From assembly GCF_023101765.2 (NCBI RefSeq), contig NC_064229.1, forward strand, positions 7,292,473 through 7,356,472: a stretch of 64,000 bases of DNA. Direction: 5' to 3'. Both the position numbers and the translations under genes were made by a program. This document shows, piece by piece, positions 54,736 to 64,000 of this stretch; within the stretch, counting starts at the first letter, position 1, and each line of letters begins with the position of its first letter. The notes under the pieces were generated by a model, which was not told the DNA's origin, ran no database searches, and worked only from the letters and a program-made list of their open reading frames with translations. Source of the DNA: Spodoptera frugiperda. Lineage: Eukaryota > Arthropoda > Insecta > Lepidoptera > Noctuidae.

Positions 54736-56063
54736 TATTTCAACTACATTTACGAACCTGGAGGGCTGATCCAAGTTGCACAAGTGAAACTCTTCGAAAA
54801 TCGTTGGACAGAATATTTAAAATAAAGTTTATAGTGGTATAAATAATAAAAGAGCTTCAAGATGCCCGCTGATGCATGAGGGTTCGAAAGCTACTAACGG
54901 CAAGTACCCTTCCGAGTTATATGTACTTTCTAAGATTATTTAGACATAACTGACAAACGGTGAAGGAAACCTGGGCTTATAATTTTTAATTATAAGTTTG
55001 AAATCGCCAACCTGCATTGAGCAAGCGTGGTGATTAATGCTCAAACCTTCTTCATGTGAGAAGAGGCGTTGGTCCGCAGTGGCCACTATTATAGGCTGTT
55101 GATGTGATGTGATATATTCTAAGCTCATCTTACCTTATTTTGTCTTTTAGTATTTGGGGAAAATGGGCAAGTCACTATTTTTACAAGGTTTCCAAAATAT
55201 AGTTATGTTTTTGTTTTATTCTACAACTGTTCACAAGTGAAAATGTGAAAATTACATATTTATTTTGTTGTGACAGTTTAACAGCCTAGCGCTTTCTATA
55301 ATAAACCAAGTTACTTATCTCGTAATTTAATTTCGATCCACCAAACAAAAGAAATTGAAACAGACCTGCTTGTTGAAGTTAAAATAAAATCGAACTTAAA
55401 TTTTTATATAGCGGTAGGTAAAGGAGAAGAAAAAAACAAAGTTACAAATAAATTTCTAAAATAAATAACTAATACTTTTGCTCAAGCCGACATACTCCAT
55501 GCTACATCGCAATGGCGATTTTATTAATATAAGCATTTGCCAAAGAGCCTTGCATAGTTATTACTTTAATACTTTGTTCAACTTAAGTAAAAGCATAATG
55601 GTCTATAACCATTGCCATTGTAGCATATTGGTAACTAACTTCGCCTCTATGCTTGGCTTCAAAATCAATTAAAAGAAAAAGCAATAGAATCCATCTATCA
55701 GTGTTTTAATGAGGTTATTTATTCGTTCTGTACTGTGGAGTGTAGAATGTGTCATGATAATATTTAACATATCTCCTTGGTACTAAGTGTCTATACTGTA
55801 CTGTATCTATTGTCTAATTTCCAAGTTGTTATACAGATGTGTTAGGTTATGGTATGTCCATCACAGTGAAAACAGATGCGGCTTTAGTAATCTAGCACAA
55901 TTAAAATCGAATCTAAACTATGTGCCTTGAAATATCCTAACATTCAAGAGCTTGAATAAAGCATAATTTGCCAGAATTAGAATCTTGTAACGTAGGACCA
56001 AATGTGCGTGGCAATGTCCATATATTCACAGTTTTGAGAATATTATATCAGCGAGGCTATCAA

Positions 56064-56128
56064 ATTGCCATTGGAGAGGCCTATGTCCAGCAGTGGACGA
56101 GAACAGGCTGGTGATGATGATGATGATG
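56064..56128 (+). mobile_element. RTE-clade LINE 3' end, very short copy
   Basis: Only about 50 bp of the RTE end (GCCATTGGAGAGGCCTATGT) plus a TGATGA tail remain. It lies in a unit A intron. Confidence 0.75.
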
Positions 56129-56394
56129 AGGCTATCAAATAATTAATGACTTCTTATCAGGTAGATTGCTAAAAATATATTCATCGCTAAGCTGAGCTAA
56201 AACCTATTTGTCCCCCAACCCAGCTTACTAAATACAAGAACGAACAAAGAACTTCACAATTTACTAAAATTTCTTAACCACCAAATCACTAAGTTCCTAT
56301 TCCCACAATAGCTTAGAGCAGTCGGCTCGCGCTGCGTATTAGTCATTATCACACAACACACAACTTAAATATTATTAAAATAAAACATATTTAC

Positions 56395-56493
56395 CTCAAG
56401 AGAAAAGCAGAAACCTCTGCGGTGACTCGAAGGACCAAATTGGTTCTCTTGAAGCGCCTCCGACACGCCACGTGTCTCTCAGGACCACGCCCT
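56395..56493 (-). other. Array unit A, second exon
   Basis: On the minus strand it starts AGGGCGTGGTCCTGAG after TGTTTTCAG and ends TTCTCTTGAG|GTAAAT. It is 99 nt and GC-rich compared with its introns. Related to the unit B second exon and to part of the unit D first exon. No ATG, so probably 5' UTR. Confidence 0.55.
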
Positions 56494-56752
56494 CTGAAAA
56501 CATTAAAATTCTTACGTAAGTTACATGTAATAAGACTACAGGGAGTTTTATAACAAACGGGGAAGGTTTAACTAACACATCTATTTAAATTAAATCGATA
56601 CTTACAAACAAAGGAATTTGTAAGTACCTAAGTAGCTATAGTACCTACGTATAGGGAACAAAGAACACCTCTCTCTACACCTCCAATTCAATACACATAA
56701 CGTATATTAATAAAAAAAAAATAATTAAAAACAAAGGTACTAGACCACCTAC

Positions 56753-56914
56753 CTTATTTCCTTTGCTGACCAAGGCTCGTAGATAAGGACGATAATCGAA
56801 GAATCGAAGCCTTCCGCGGCAGAACGAGTAATGGCTGAATGCAGGCGACACTGCAGTACAGTGAAGTCTGCAGTGCGCAGGTCAGATCAATACTCAGAGG
56901 TATGGTATATAAAC
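56753..56914 (-). promoter_or_regulatory. Array unit A promoter, shared box and 5' exon
   Basis: The minus strand has GTTTATATA (56906-56914), a good TATA box. About 15-20 bases later comes the shared box at 56868-56892, TATTGATCTGACCTGCGCAC followed by TGCAG. The exon runs to AAATAAG|GTAGGT (edge 56753). The TATA-to-box spacing suggests transcription starts at or just inside the box. This is the clearest promoter of the four. Confidence 0.65.
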
Positions 56915-56999
56915 ATAGTATATAACGTCTGTAGTCGGTTAGGGCATATGAGGAAACATTCGCTAGCGACAGATTGTAAATTCGCCAAGTTTCACGATC

Positions 57000-57784
57000 T
57001 TTAGGAATGAAATCTCAGATACCTGATACTTTTAGGACTTACATTTCAAATTAAATGCATGATATGTAGAAGTAAATATGTCTTTAAAAAGTTAAAGAGA
57101 TTTCCTTCTTCTAACCTCTTCACTGCCGATCGTGTCTCATATGACCCAATAGAAAAAACATTGTGTCTCGCGTAGATCTACGCTCCCGGCTTAATGGTTA
57201 TTTTTAACAACGACACTCGACCACAACGACAATAGAATATCTATATCACAATAACTCAATAACAAAAACCAGCTTCAAAACACTGATCACGGAAAATTCA
57301 CACATTTACGCCAAAATTAGCTCAAGTTACCACTGTCTACCATTTGTAAAAAAAACAAACGAACAAATCCGTCTTCCTTTGTTTTTCACGAGATACGAAA
57401 TCAATACATTTTAAGCTATAAATAAACATAGGTTCTTTATTATTTTCCTCGTATAAAAACGGTATCTATAACAAAGGTCAGAAGGCTCTTACTTAGAAAT
57501 TTCTTAAAATAGAACTGCTGGACACACACACACACAAAGTCTTCAAACGTAAGACCCATTGTAGTAAAATCTTAAACTTTTTTTTAAAGTAGCACACAGC
57601 TCATGTTTATGAGTCCCAGCGTAGCTTGAAACTAGTCGAGCTTTTTCGTACAGTTCACTTTTTAAAGAGTAATACATTATATTTGGAAGAAACACATGTT
57701 GATATGTTTTTTAAATGCCACAATAACCTATGTCTTCACTGTGTTACAACTTCGCGAATTATAAGCGAATTTTCGCCATCGCCG
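57000..57784. other. Spacer before the repeat array
   Basis: AT-rich with no recognisable gene or repeat family; frames here are short. Confidence 0.5.
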
Positions 57785-58189
57785 ATGACGTCATTCGACA
57801 GGGTAAAACTCACTTAGGCACCCTCCATAGTCTGTCTACCTTGATCATGCAGACCGTTACCTTTGATAGCTACAATTTGAACCTTAATAACACAGGTATA
57901 CAGTTGATATTTACTGAAGTCAGAATTGGTACATTTTAAACCCTAATTCGAAAGGTATAGAGTTGATATTTACTAGAGTTTAGTACTTTGATGGTATTTT
58001 CATTTTGGTATTGAAAAATTAAGTCCTGAGTCGACATGAAGGGTGGAGTTGAATACGTCTGCGTTGTATGTAGCTGTACCTAGATGTCTATATAGTACTT
58101 CGAATAAATCTTGTTTGGCTACACCGGTCAGTTTATGAATTTTCAATTTAATATGTTCTTGCTTAGCAGGCGAGTTGATGATGAAAAGT

Positions 58190-58375
58190 CTGTACGGTTA
58201 GCGCGGTGGTTGGCCATCTGGCGGATGTAGAGTGGGTTCGATTGTCCCACGGAGCAACTCTTTTTGTGTGATCCACAAATTGTTGTTTCTGATCTGGGTG
58301 TATTTCCATGTGAAATTGTATGTTTGTAAACGCATCTACGATAGGTATAGAAGAAAATCCTAGTGTGGGGCAACG
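58190..58375 (+). mobile_element. SINE family A inside the array, copy 1
   Basis: The tRNA-like head has GTGGGTTCGATTGTCCCACG; the B box has one inserted T. The body follows with ACTCTTTTTGTGTGATCC. It occupies a fixed position in the repeat unit. Confidence 0.72.
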
Positions 58376-58924
58376 TTCTTCTTTTTAAATAGAAATAAAA
58401 GAAAATAATTTTATTGGCAACCTTGCAATAATAATAAATAATCAATCCTCGTGTTTTAACTGGCATTTCCAATCGCTCAATTAGCGAGACATTTTAATTA
58501 AATATTCAGAAAAACCCAAAATTAAAATGATATCATTCGATAGGGTAGCAAGTACTTAGGAACCCTCCATAGTCTGTCTACCTTGATCATGCAGACCGTT
58601 ACCTTTGATGGCTACAATTTGAACCTTAATAACACAGGTATACGGTTGATATTTACTGAAGTCATAATTGCTACACTTTAAACCTTAATTCGAAAGGTAT
58701 AGAGTTGATATTTACTACAGTTTAGTACTTGGATGGTATTTTAATTTTGGTATTTTAAAATTAAGTCCTGAGTCGACATGAAGGGTGGTATTGAATACGA
58801 CTGCGTTGTATGTAGCTGTGGATGTCTATGTAGTAATTCGAATTGGATATTGCTTTGCTACATCAGTTTATGAATTTTAAATTTAATATCTTCTTGCTTA
58901 GCAGGCGAGTTGAATATTGAAAAA

Positions 58925-59080
58925 ACTGTTAGTGCGGTGGCTGCGGTCCCGCACGAAGCAACTCTTTGTGTGATCCACAAATTGTTGTTTCGGGTCTAGG
59001 TTTGATGTGCAAGTGAAATTGTATGTTCGTAAACACATCCACGAAATAGGAGAAAATCCAAGTGCGAGTCAAGGTTTTTT
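58925..59080 (+). mobile_element. SINE family A inside the array, copy 2
   Basis: Same position in the next unit, with the tRNA-like head mostly lost (CTGCGGTCCCGCACGAAGC). The body ACTCTTTGTGTGATCCACAA is preserved. Confidence 0.68.
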
Positions 59081-59461
59081 TAATACCCGTTCCTACTATT
59101 GCCCTTTGTTCCGGATTCCCAGTAAACCAATAAGGTAATCCGCAACTCCGGATCAGCCATCAGCCCTACTGGGCTCCATCTATGGTGACCTAACCTAGCA
59201 ATAATACCTAATCAATAGTCGTGTTTTAAGTGGCATTTCCAATCGGCTAACTAGCGAGACAGTTCAATTTAGTATTCAGAAAAACGTAGGGTAATTGTCC
59301 TGAGTCGACATGAAGGGTGGAATTGAATACGTCTGCGTTGTATGTAGATGTGGATGTCTGTGTAATAATTTGAATTGAATTTTTTTTGGCTACACCGGTC
59401 AGTTTATGGATTTTCAATTTAATATGTTCTTTCTTAGCAGGCGAGTTGATGATGAAAAGAC

Positions 59462-59572
59462 TGCACGGTTGGGCTGAAGTGTAATGGGTTCAATTCCCGC
59501 ATGAAGCAACTCTTTGTATGATCCACAAATTGTTGTTTCAGGTCTGGGTGTCATGTGCATGTGAAATTCGGA
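59462..59572 (+). mobile_element. SINE family A inside the array, copy 3
   Basis: The head reads GGGTTCAATTCCCGCATGAA, then ACTCTTTGTATGATCCACAA. It is truncated on its 3' side by a jump back into repeat sequence. Confidence 0.68.
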
Positions 59573-60028
59573 AATAGCATTTCCAATCGTTAAACCTACG
59601 AGATAGTTTTAATCAACTATTCAGAAAAACCAGAATTAAAATTACATCATTCGATAGGGTGGCATGTACTTAGGCACCCTCCATAGTCTGTACAGTACAG
59701 TACAGTACAGACTGACATTTGATTGTTGCAAATTAAACCTTAATTATTCAGGTATAGGGTTGATATTTATTGAATTCTAGATCGCTACTTTTACTAAACT
59801 CCCAATCGCTTCACTTTAAACCTTAAATCGATAGGTATACAGTTGATATTTGCTAGAGTTTAGTACTGTGATGGTATTTTCATTTTGGTATTGAAAAATT
59901 AAAGTCCTGAGTCCACATGAAGGGTGGAATTGAGTACGTCTGAGTTCGCATATTGTTAGTATTTGTATATTGTAGATGTGAGTTCAATATTGTTTGAGTC
60001 AGACCCGTGCGTACGGCGAGTCTTATTC

Positions 60029-60205
60029 CGCGCGCGGATCAAAGAGTCATCAGACCACCACAGATCCCCATCTGTTCTGATTTTTGAACCGGAGCTGCGG
60101 ACTACCTAGCGGGTTACCGGGGCTCTGGCACCTAAAAGTAGGAGTACGAACAGGGTGGTTTTTAGTCAGTGGAAGTCTGACACTCCCTCTCGCCTTGTTA
60201 CACAA
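60029..60205 (+). mobile_element. R1-clade LINE 3'-UTR fragment in the array
   Basis: Carries CGGAGCTGCGGACTACCTAG and TTTTTAGTCAGTGGAAGTCT. It is preceded by AGTCATCAGACCACCACAGA, as in the full 3' UTR. Confidence 0.8.
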
Positions 60206-61289
60206 TCTCTGTTCAATTTTTTGTTTTTTTTAAAACCCGCAGGAAGAGCAAAAGTGGAGATAAATATAGTTTGGTCTGCCGTCACTACGCAGCTTAAATT
60301 AATATTTAGAAGATTGTTTAAAATTTAGATTTCATAAAATACCTCTGCTTACCCCTTTACCCAGGGATTAAAAGATGTGAGAATAATGTGATATCAATAA
60401 ATTGATAAATAATGAATATTCCCAATCTAAGGATGAAAAACTACAATAACAAAACAAACTCAAACAACGAGACATTTTAATCAACTATTCAGAAAAACCA
60501 AAATTAAAATGACGTCATTAGATAGGGTGGCATATACTTAGGAACCCTCCATAGTCTATCTACCTTGATCATGCAGACTGATCTTTGATTGCTGCAATTT
60601 AAACCTTAATAATTCAAGTATAGGGTTGATATTTACTGAATTCTGAATCGCTACATTTCAAACCCTCTATAGTTCCTCATGCAGACTGATTGCTGCACAG
60701 TCTATGTCCAATATATTGGCTCGTATAAAATCTGTGGGAACAGTGAAGACAAATGAGCAATCATTGCTTATCCCTTGGGAGGTTAAAAGAATTGAGGTAA
60801 TAAGATGAAAAACTACAAACTTTTCAAACTTAATTACGATGACTCAACCAACAACGCCGGTTAATTCAGAAAAACCAAAATTAAATTGACATCATTCAAT
60901 AGAGTTACTTAGGAACTCTCCATAGTCTGTCTACCTTGATCATGCAGACTAACCTTTGATTGTTACAATTTAAACCTTAATAATTCAGGTATAGGGTTGA
61001 TATTTACCTACTGAAGTCTGGATCGCTACATTTTAAACCCTCTATAGTCTGTCTAACTTGATAATGCACACTAACCTTTGATTGCTGCAATTTAAACCTT
61101 AATAATTCAGGTATAGGGTTGATATTTTCTGAAGTCTAGATAGCTAAATTTCAAACCTTAAATCTATAGGCATACGGTTGATATTTACAAGAGTTTGGTG
61201 CGTCGATAGTATTTCCATTTTGGTATTAATAAATGAAGTCCAGTCGCGACGTGAAGGGTGGAATTGAATTCGTCTGCGTTGTGTGTATA

Positions 61290-61670
61290 CAACGTGTAAC
61301 AAAATACCCATATACATCAAGAAGCCCTGAAGAATACAGGTAATAGAGTCTCTACACGAAGTTTCAGCTGAAAATACGTTTAAAAAAAATTTTGTACCAA
61401 ATACTTGGTATCGCATGGTTCTTGACTTTAAATCATACAAACGTGTCACAATACTACAGGGATGACTCGCTAATATTACGAAACATTTATTCTGTCAATC
61501 TGATCGCCTAATACCTGTCTACCTAATTTTGAATCACGCGGCGGCGCGATTTGAAAAATTTATAACTTGGTACCATGAAAACATGAGTTTAAAAACCCTT
61601 ACCGTATCGTTTGTTATGTTATCTAGAAGCCATGTACTTGATATGTATACCCCCTTTTTGTTACACGTTG
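61290..61670. mobile_element. TA-flanked MITE nested in the array
   Basis: Perfect 15-bp terminal inverted repeats, CAACGTGTAACAAAA and TTTTGTTACACGTTG, lie between TA dinucleotides (61288-61289 and 61671-61672). This is the pattern of Tc1/mariner-type insertion. It is 381 bp and noncoding. Repeat-array sequence continues on both sides. Confidence 0.8.
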
Positions 61671-61835
61671 TATATGTATAAGTATAGCAGATGTGATCGT
61701 CTGGTTTCTATTGATTGGACACCGGTCAGTTTATGCAGATTTTCGAGTTTTAAATTCAAAATGCTTAACACTCTCCAAAAATAACACACAACGTCACGCC
61801 TTTTATCCCTGAAAGAGTAGGCAGAGGTGCACATT

Positions 61836-62600
61836 TGGGCTCGCTGTCATTGCAGCGGTAAGTCCCCTCTTTGAGGAGTGGCTAGAGAGGCGCCACGGCG
61901 TCCTCACCTACCGCCTGACGCAGGTGCTTACCGGACATGGGAGTTTCGGTAGGTTCCTGTTCCTTATTGGGCGGGAGGAAACGCCCGGGTGTCATCACTG
62001 CGAGGACCGCCCGGAGGACACAGTAGAACATACAGTGGCGGTGTGCCCTGCGTGGGCTGAGCACCGCCAAGTCCTCAGGGATGTGGTCGGCGACGGCGAC
62101 CTCTCGCGCCCGGCACTGGTTCAAGCCATGGTGCGGAGCGAGAGGGATTGGGATGCCGTCTCCTCCTTTTGCGAAGCAGTCATGCTAGCTAAGGAGGAGG
62201 CGGGGCGCGTGAGGGAACAAACCTCCTCACGCCCCAGCCGTCGTGAGAGACACTCTGGGCGTCGGGGATCGCGAGACGATCTCCGGCCACCGTAAGTGCG
62301 GGCCTGTGGACGGCGAGCAAGGGTAGCTCATCGCCCGAACAGAACCAGACCCGTGCGTGCGGCGCGTCGCGTTCCGCGCGCGCCTCAAAGAGCCATCAGA
62401 CCACCACAGATGGGGCCCAGTAGGGCTGATGCCTGATTCGGAGCTGCGGACTACCTAGCGGGTTTACCGGGGCTCCGGCTCGAAAAGCAGGAGAAGGAAC
62501 GGGGTGGTTTTTAGTCAGTACGAGTCTGACACTCCCTCTCGCCTCGCCCAAGGCGGGAGAAGTCATTGGATGATTTTCCCCCTCAAAAAAAAAAAAAAAA
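61836..62600 (+). mobile_element. R1-clade LINE, 5'-truncated copy with target duplication
   Basis: Contains the last 153 codons of ORF2 (61837-62295, ending RDDLRPP), the complete 3' UTR and an 18-base poly(A). It is flanked by a perfect 13-bp duplication, AGAGGTGCACATT (61823-61835 and 62601-62613). The frame is open throughout, with the CxxC...H knuckle CHHCEDRPEDTVEH, so the insertion is young. It split a family B SINE, whose halves lie at 61785-61835 and 62601-62815. Confidence 0.9.
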
Positions 62601-62815
62601 AGAGGTGCACATTACACCCACTTTTTACCATTTATGTTGTAAGTCCCATGTAATAGAGGGTAAACCTATTGCCATACGCTGGGCACAATTCCAGAATCCG
62701 TGCTACCACTAAGTAATTTTCGAAAATCCGAAAAAAAACCGGTAATACTTTGCCCGACCCGAGACCCCTTGTTCGGCAGTCGCACTTGTGACCACTTGAC
62801 CAGCGAAGCAGTCTC
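62601..62815 (-). mobile_element. SINE family B, interrupted
   Basis: Reverse copy of 44450-44735. CTTTTTACCATTTATGTTGT and TAAGTCCCATGTAATAGAGG are followed by TGCCCGACCCGAGACCCCTT. The R1 copy above sits in its 3' end. Confidence 0.72.
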
Positions 62816-64000
62816 AAAAGATAATTATGTATTTTAATTATTGTATTTAGATGTATTTTCTTGCTCATTCAACCTTAATCATTGAGATAAACTTTTAATA
62901 TTTTTTTACCGCTTTTTTTACGCGACTCGTATTTAAGACTCCTGGTGTGACTCGAAAGTAGTCCAACTAACTTGAATAGATTACGTAATTATGGGTCTAT
63001 TAGTTTCACTGACACATATTGTGACGTTTTTTTCTTACGAAATGTGTCTAAATATGTACATTTAAATGAGCACTGTTAAACAACTCCTTATGCATCACTA
63101 AAAAAAAAGGCATCACTAATAATTTTAATATTACTCTATTCGTTTATTTTCCTAAGCGTTCCATTACGTAAAGCTCACGTTTCGCCAACATAGTTCGGTA
63201 ATAATATAAGAAAGAAAATTAAAATCTCGCGGCCACTCGAATTTCGACCTATAAAGCAGTCTATTTAGTCAAAAATTCCAATATCAGAATGATATCATCT
63301 AAACGGGAAAATCTAAGTATCTACTTCGAAACTCTCCAGACAGAATTCAGTCACAAAAGATTTACTGCGGCAATTTAGACCATAACCATTCAGAAATAAG
63401 ACCGACATTTGCTAGAGTCCTGTGTTTTAATAGTATTTTCAGTTTGGTATTCAATAATTAAGTCCGGTCGCAATATGAAGGGTTGAATTGAATGCGACTG
63501 CGTTATATATGTGTATGTATGTCTGTCGGTCTGTCTATGTAAGAGTTAGTCCGGAATTGTTTGTACAGACACCCCTTACCGTCAATCGAAAACTGGATTC
63601 GTTTGAATTGTATGGAATGGACCGGTACCGATATTTTATCTACAGCTTACCCTGTCTGGTATTTATTAAAATTTCTGTCGAGTAGTGCCCGTTTGTACTA
63701 ATAAATAAAAAGAAATCAATGTTATACTCCATGATGAGTTAGCTTTTTAATACAAGCTGACAGAGTTTATCAGATAGATTTAGTAGTTTTAGACAAATTC
63801 GAAATTAAAATTGTTTATTTCAAATAGACCTGGAAGACACTTTTGATCGTTAAAGGAAATATTACAATATTAAAAAAAAATGTCTGTCTCTCGGTCAGCT
63901 AGTGTAGAGTAGACTGCTGATATAGATGTTGTAAAAGGCGTGATATTGTTTATTTTAAAAAAATTGCTGCAACTGGACAAAGAAAACTGTTGCTTATAAT
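62816..64000. other. AT-rich sequence with a worn array copy
   Basis: About 63285-63545 is a diverged copy of the 0.7-kb repeat (AAGTCCGGTCGCAATATGAA, CGACTGCGTTATATATGTG). No gene is seen up to the window end. Confidence 0.5.

Larger units (their letters stand above)
57785..61289 (+). repeat. Satellite-like array of degenerate 0.7-kb repeats
   Basis: The landmark CCTCCATAGTCTGTCTACCT recurs at about 57820, 58563, 60546 and 60917 and, diverged, at 59678 and 61030. A second landmark, GTCCTGAGTCGACATGAAGG, recurs at about 58023, 58765, 59300 and 59905. The first two full units are offset by about 743 bp. Later units are deleted and shuffled. The units at 57785, 58529 and about 59280 include a SINE-like segment in the same relative place, so the SINE was amplified with the repeat. 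A further worn copy lies at about 63285-63545. There is no coding potential. Confidence 0.8.

Noticed and set aside
57785..61289. CRISPR-like array
   Set aside because: Units are hundreds of bases, diverged and include a SINE; this is eukaryotic satellite-like DNA.
61144..61449. 101-codon minus-strand frame
   Set aside because: It spans the junction of array repeat and MITE, so it cannot be an old coding gene.

Overview
The window is nuclear DNA of a moth or butterfly (Lepidoptera). The evidence is insect-type genes split by many small introns, AT-rich spacers, and a dense load of lepidopteran-style repeats: R1-clade LINEs, RTE 3' ends, tRNA-derived SINEs, Helitrons and several MITE families. 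Exons were called by eye from splice sites, reading phase and protein conservation; no search was run.

Layout. (1) 1-1788, + strand: the last four coding exons of a synaptobrevin/VAMP gene. (2) 1789-8443: AT-rich spacer with a MITE and a degenerate 1.66-kb PIF/Harbinger element that still has TIRs and a TAA target duplication. (3) 8444-39942, + strand: a complete ASCC3 gene (Ski2-like helicase of the ASC-1/ribosome quality-control trigger complex) in 38 exons, predicting about 2187 residues with two helicase cassettes. Every exon junction keeps phase. The one damaged place is exon 15 (17024-17122): its frame is broken, and it lies just after a tandem array that repeats the intron 13/exon 14 splice acceptor. 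Intron 36 carries a Helitron split by a nearly full-length R1-clade retrotransposon (about 32330-38510, - strand). (4) About 41900-56920, - strand: four tandem transcription units spaced about 4.3-4.6 kb apart. All four share a 25-bp promoter/start-region box and a short 5' exon, but their 3' exons encode different small proteins or none. (5) 57785-64000: a satellite-like array of degenerate 0.7-kb repeats that has absorbed a SINE, with a nested TA-flanked MITE and a 5'-truncated R1 copy with a clean target-site duplication.

ASCC3 and synaptobrevin are conserved housekeeping genes without a functional link. The unfamiliar part is the minus-strand array in region 4. I do not recognise its proteins, and it is the best candidate here for an undescribed, lineage-specific gene family.
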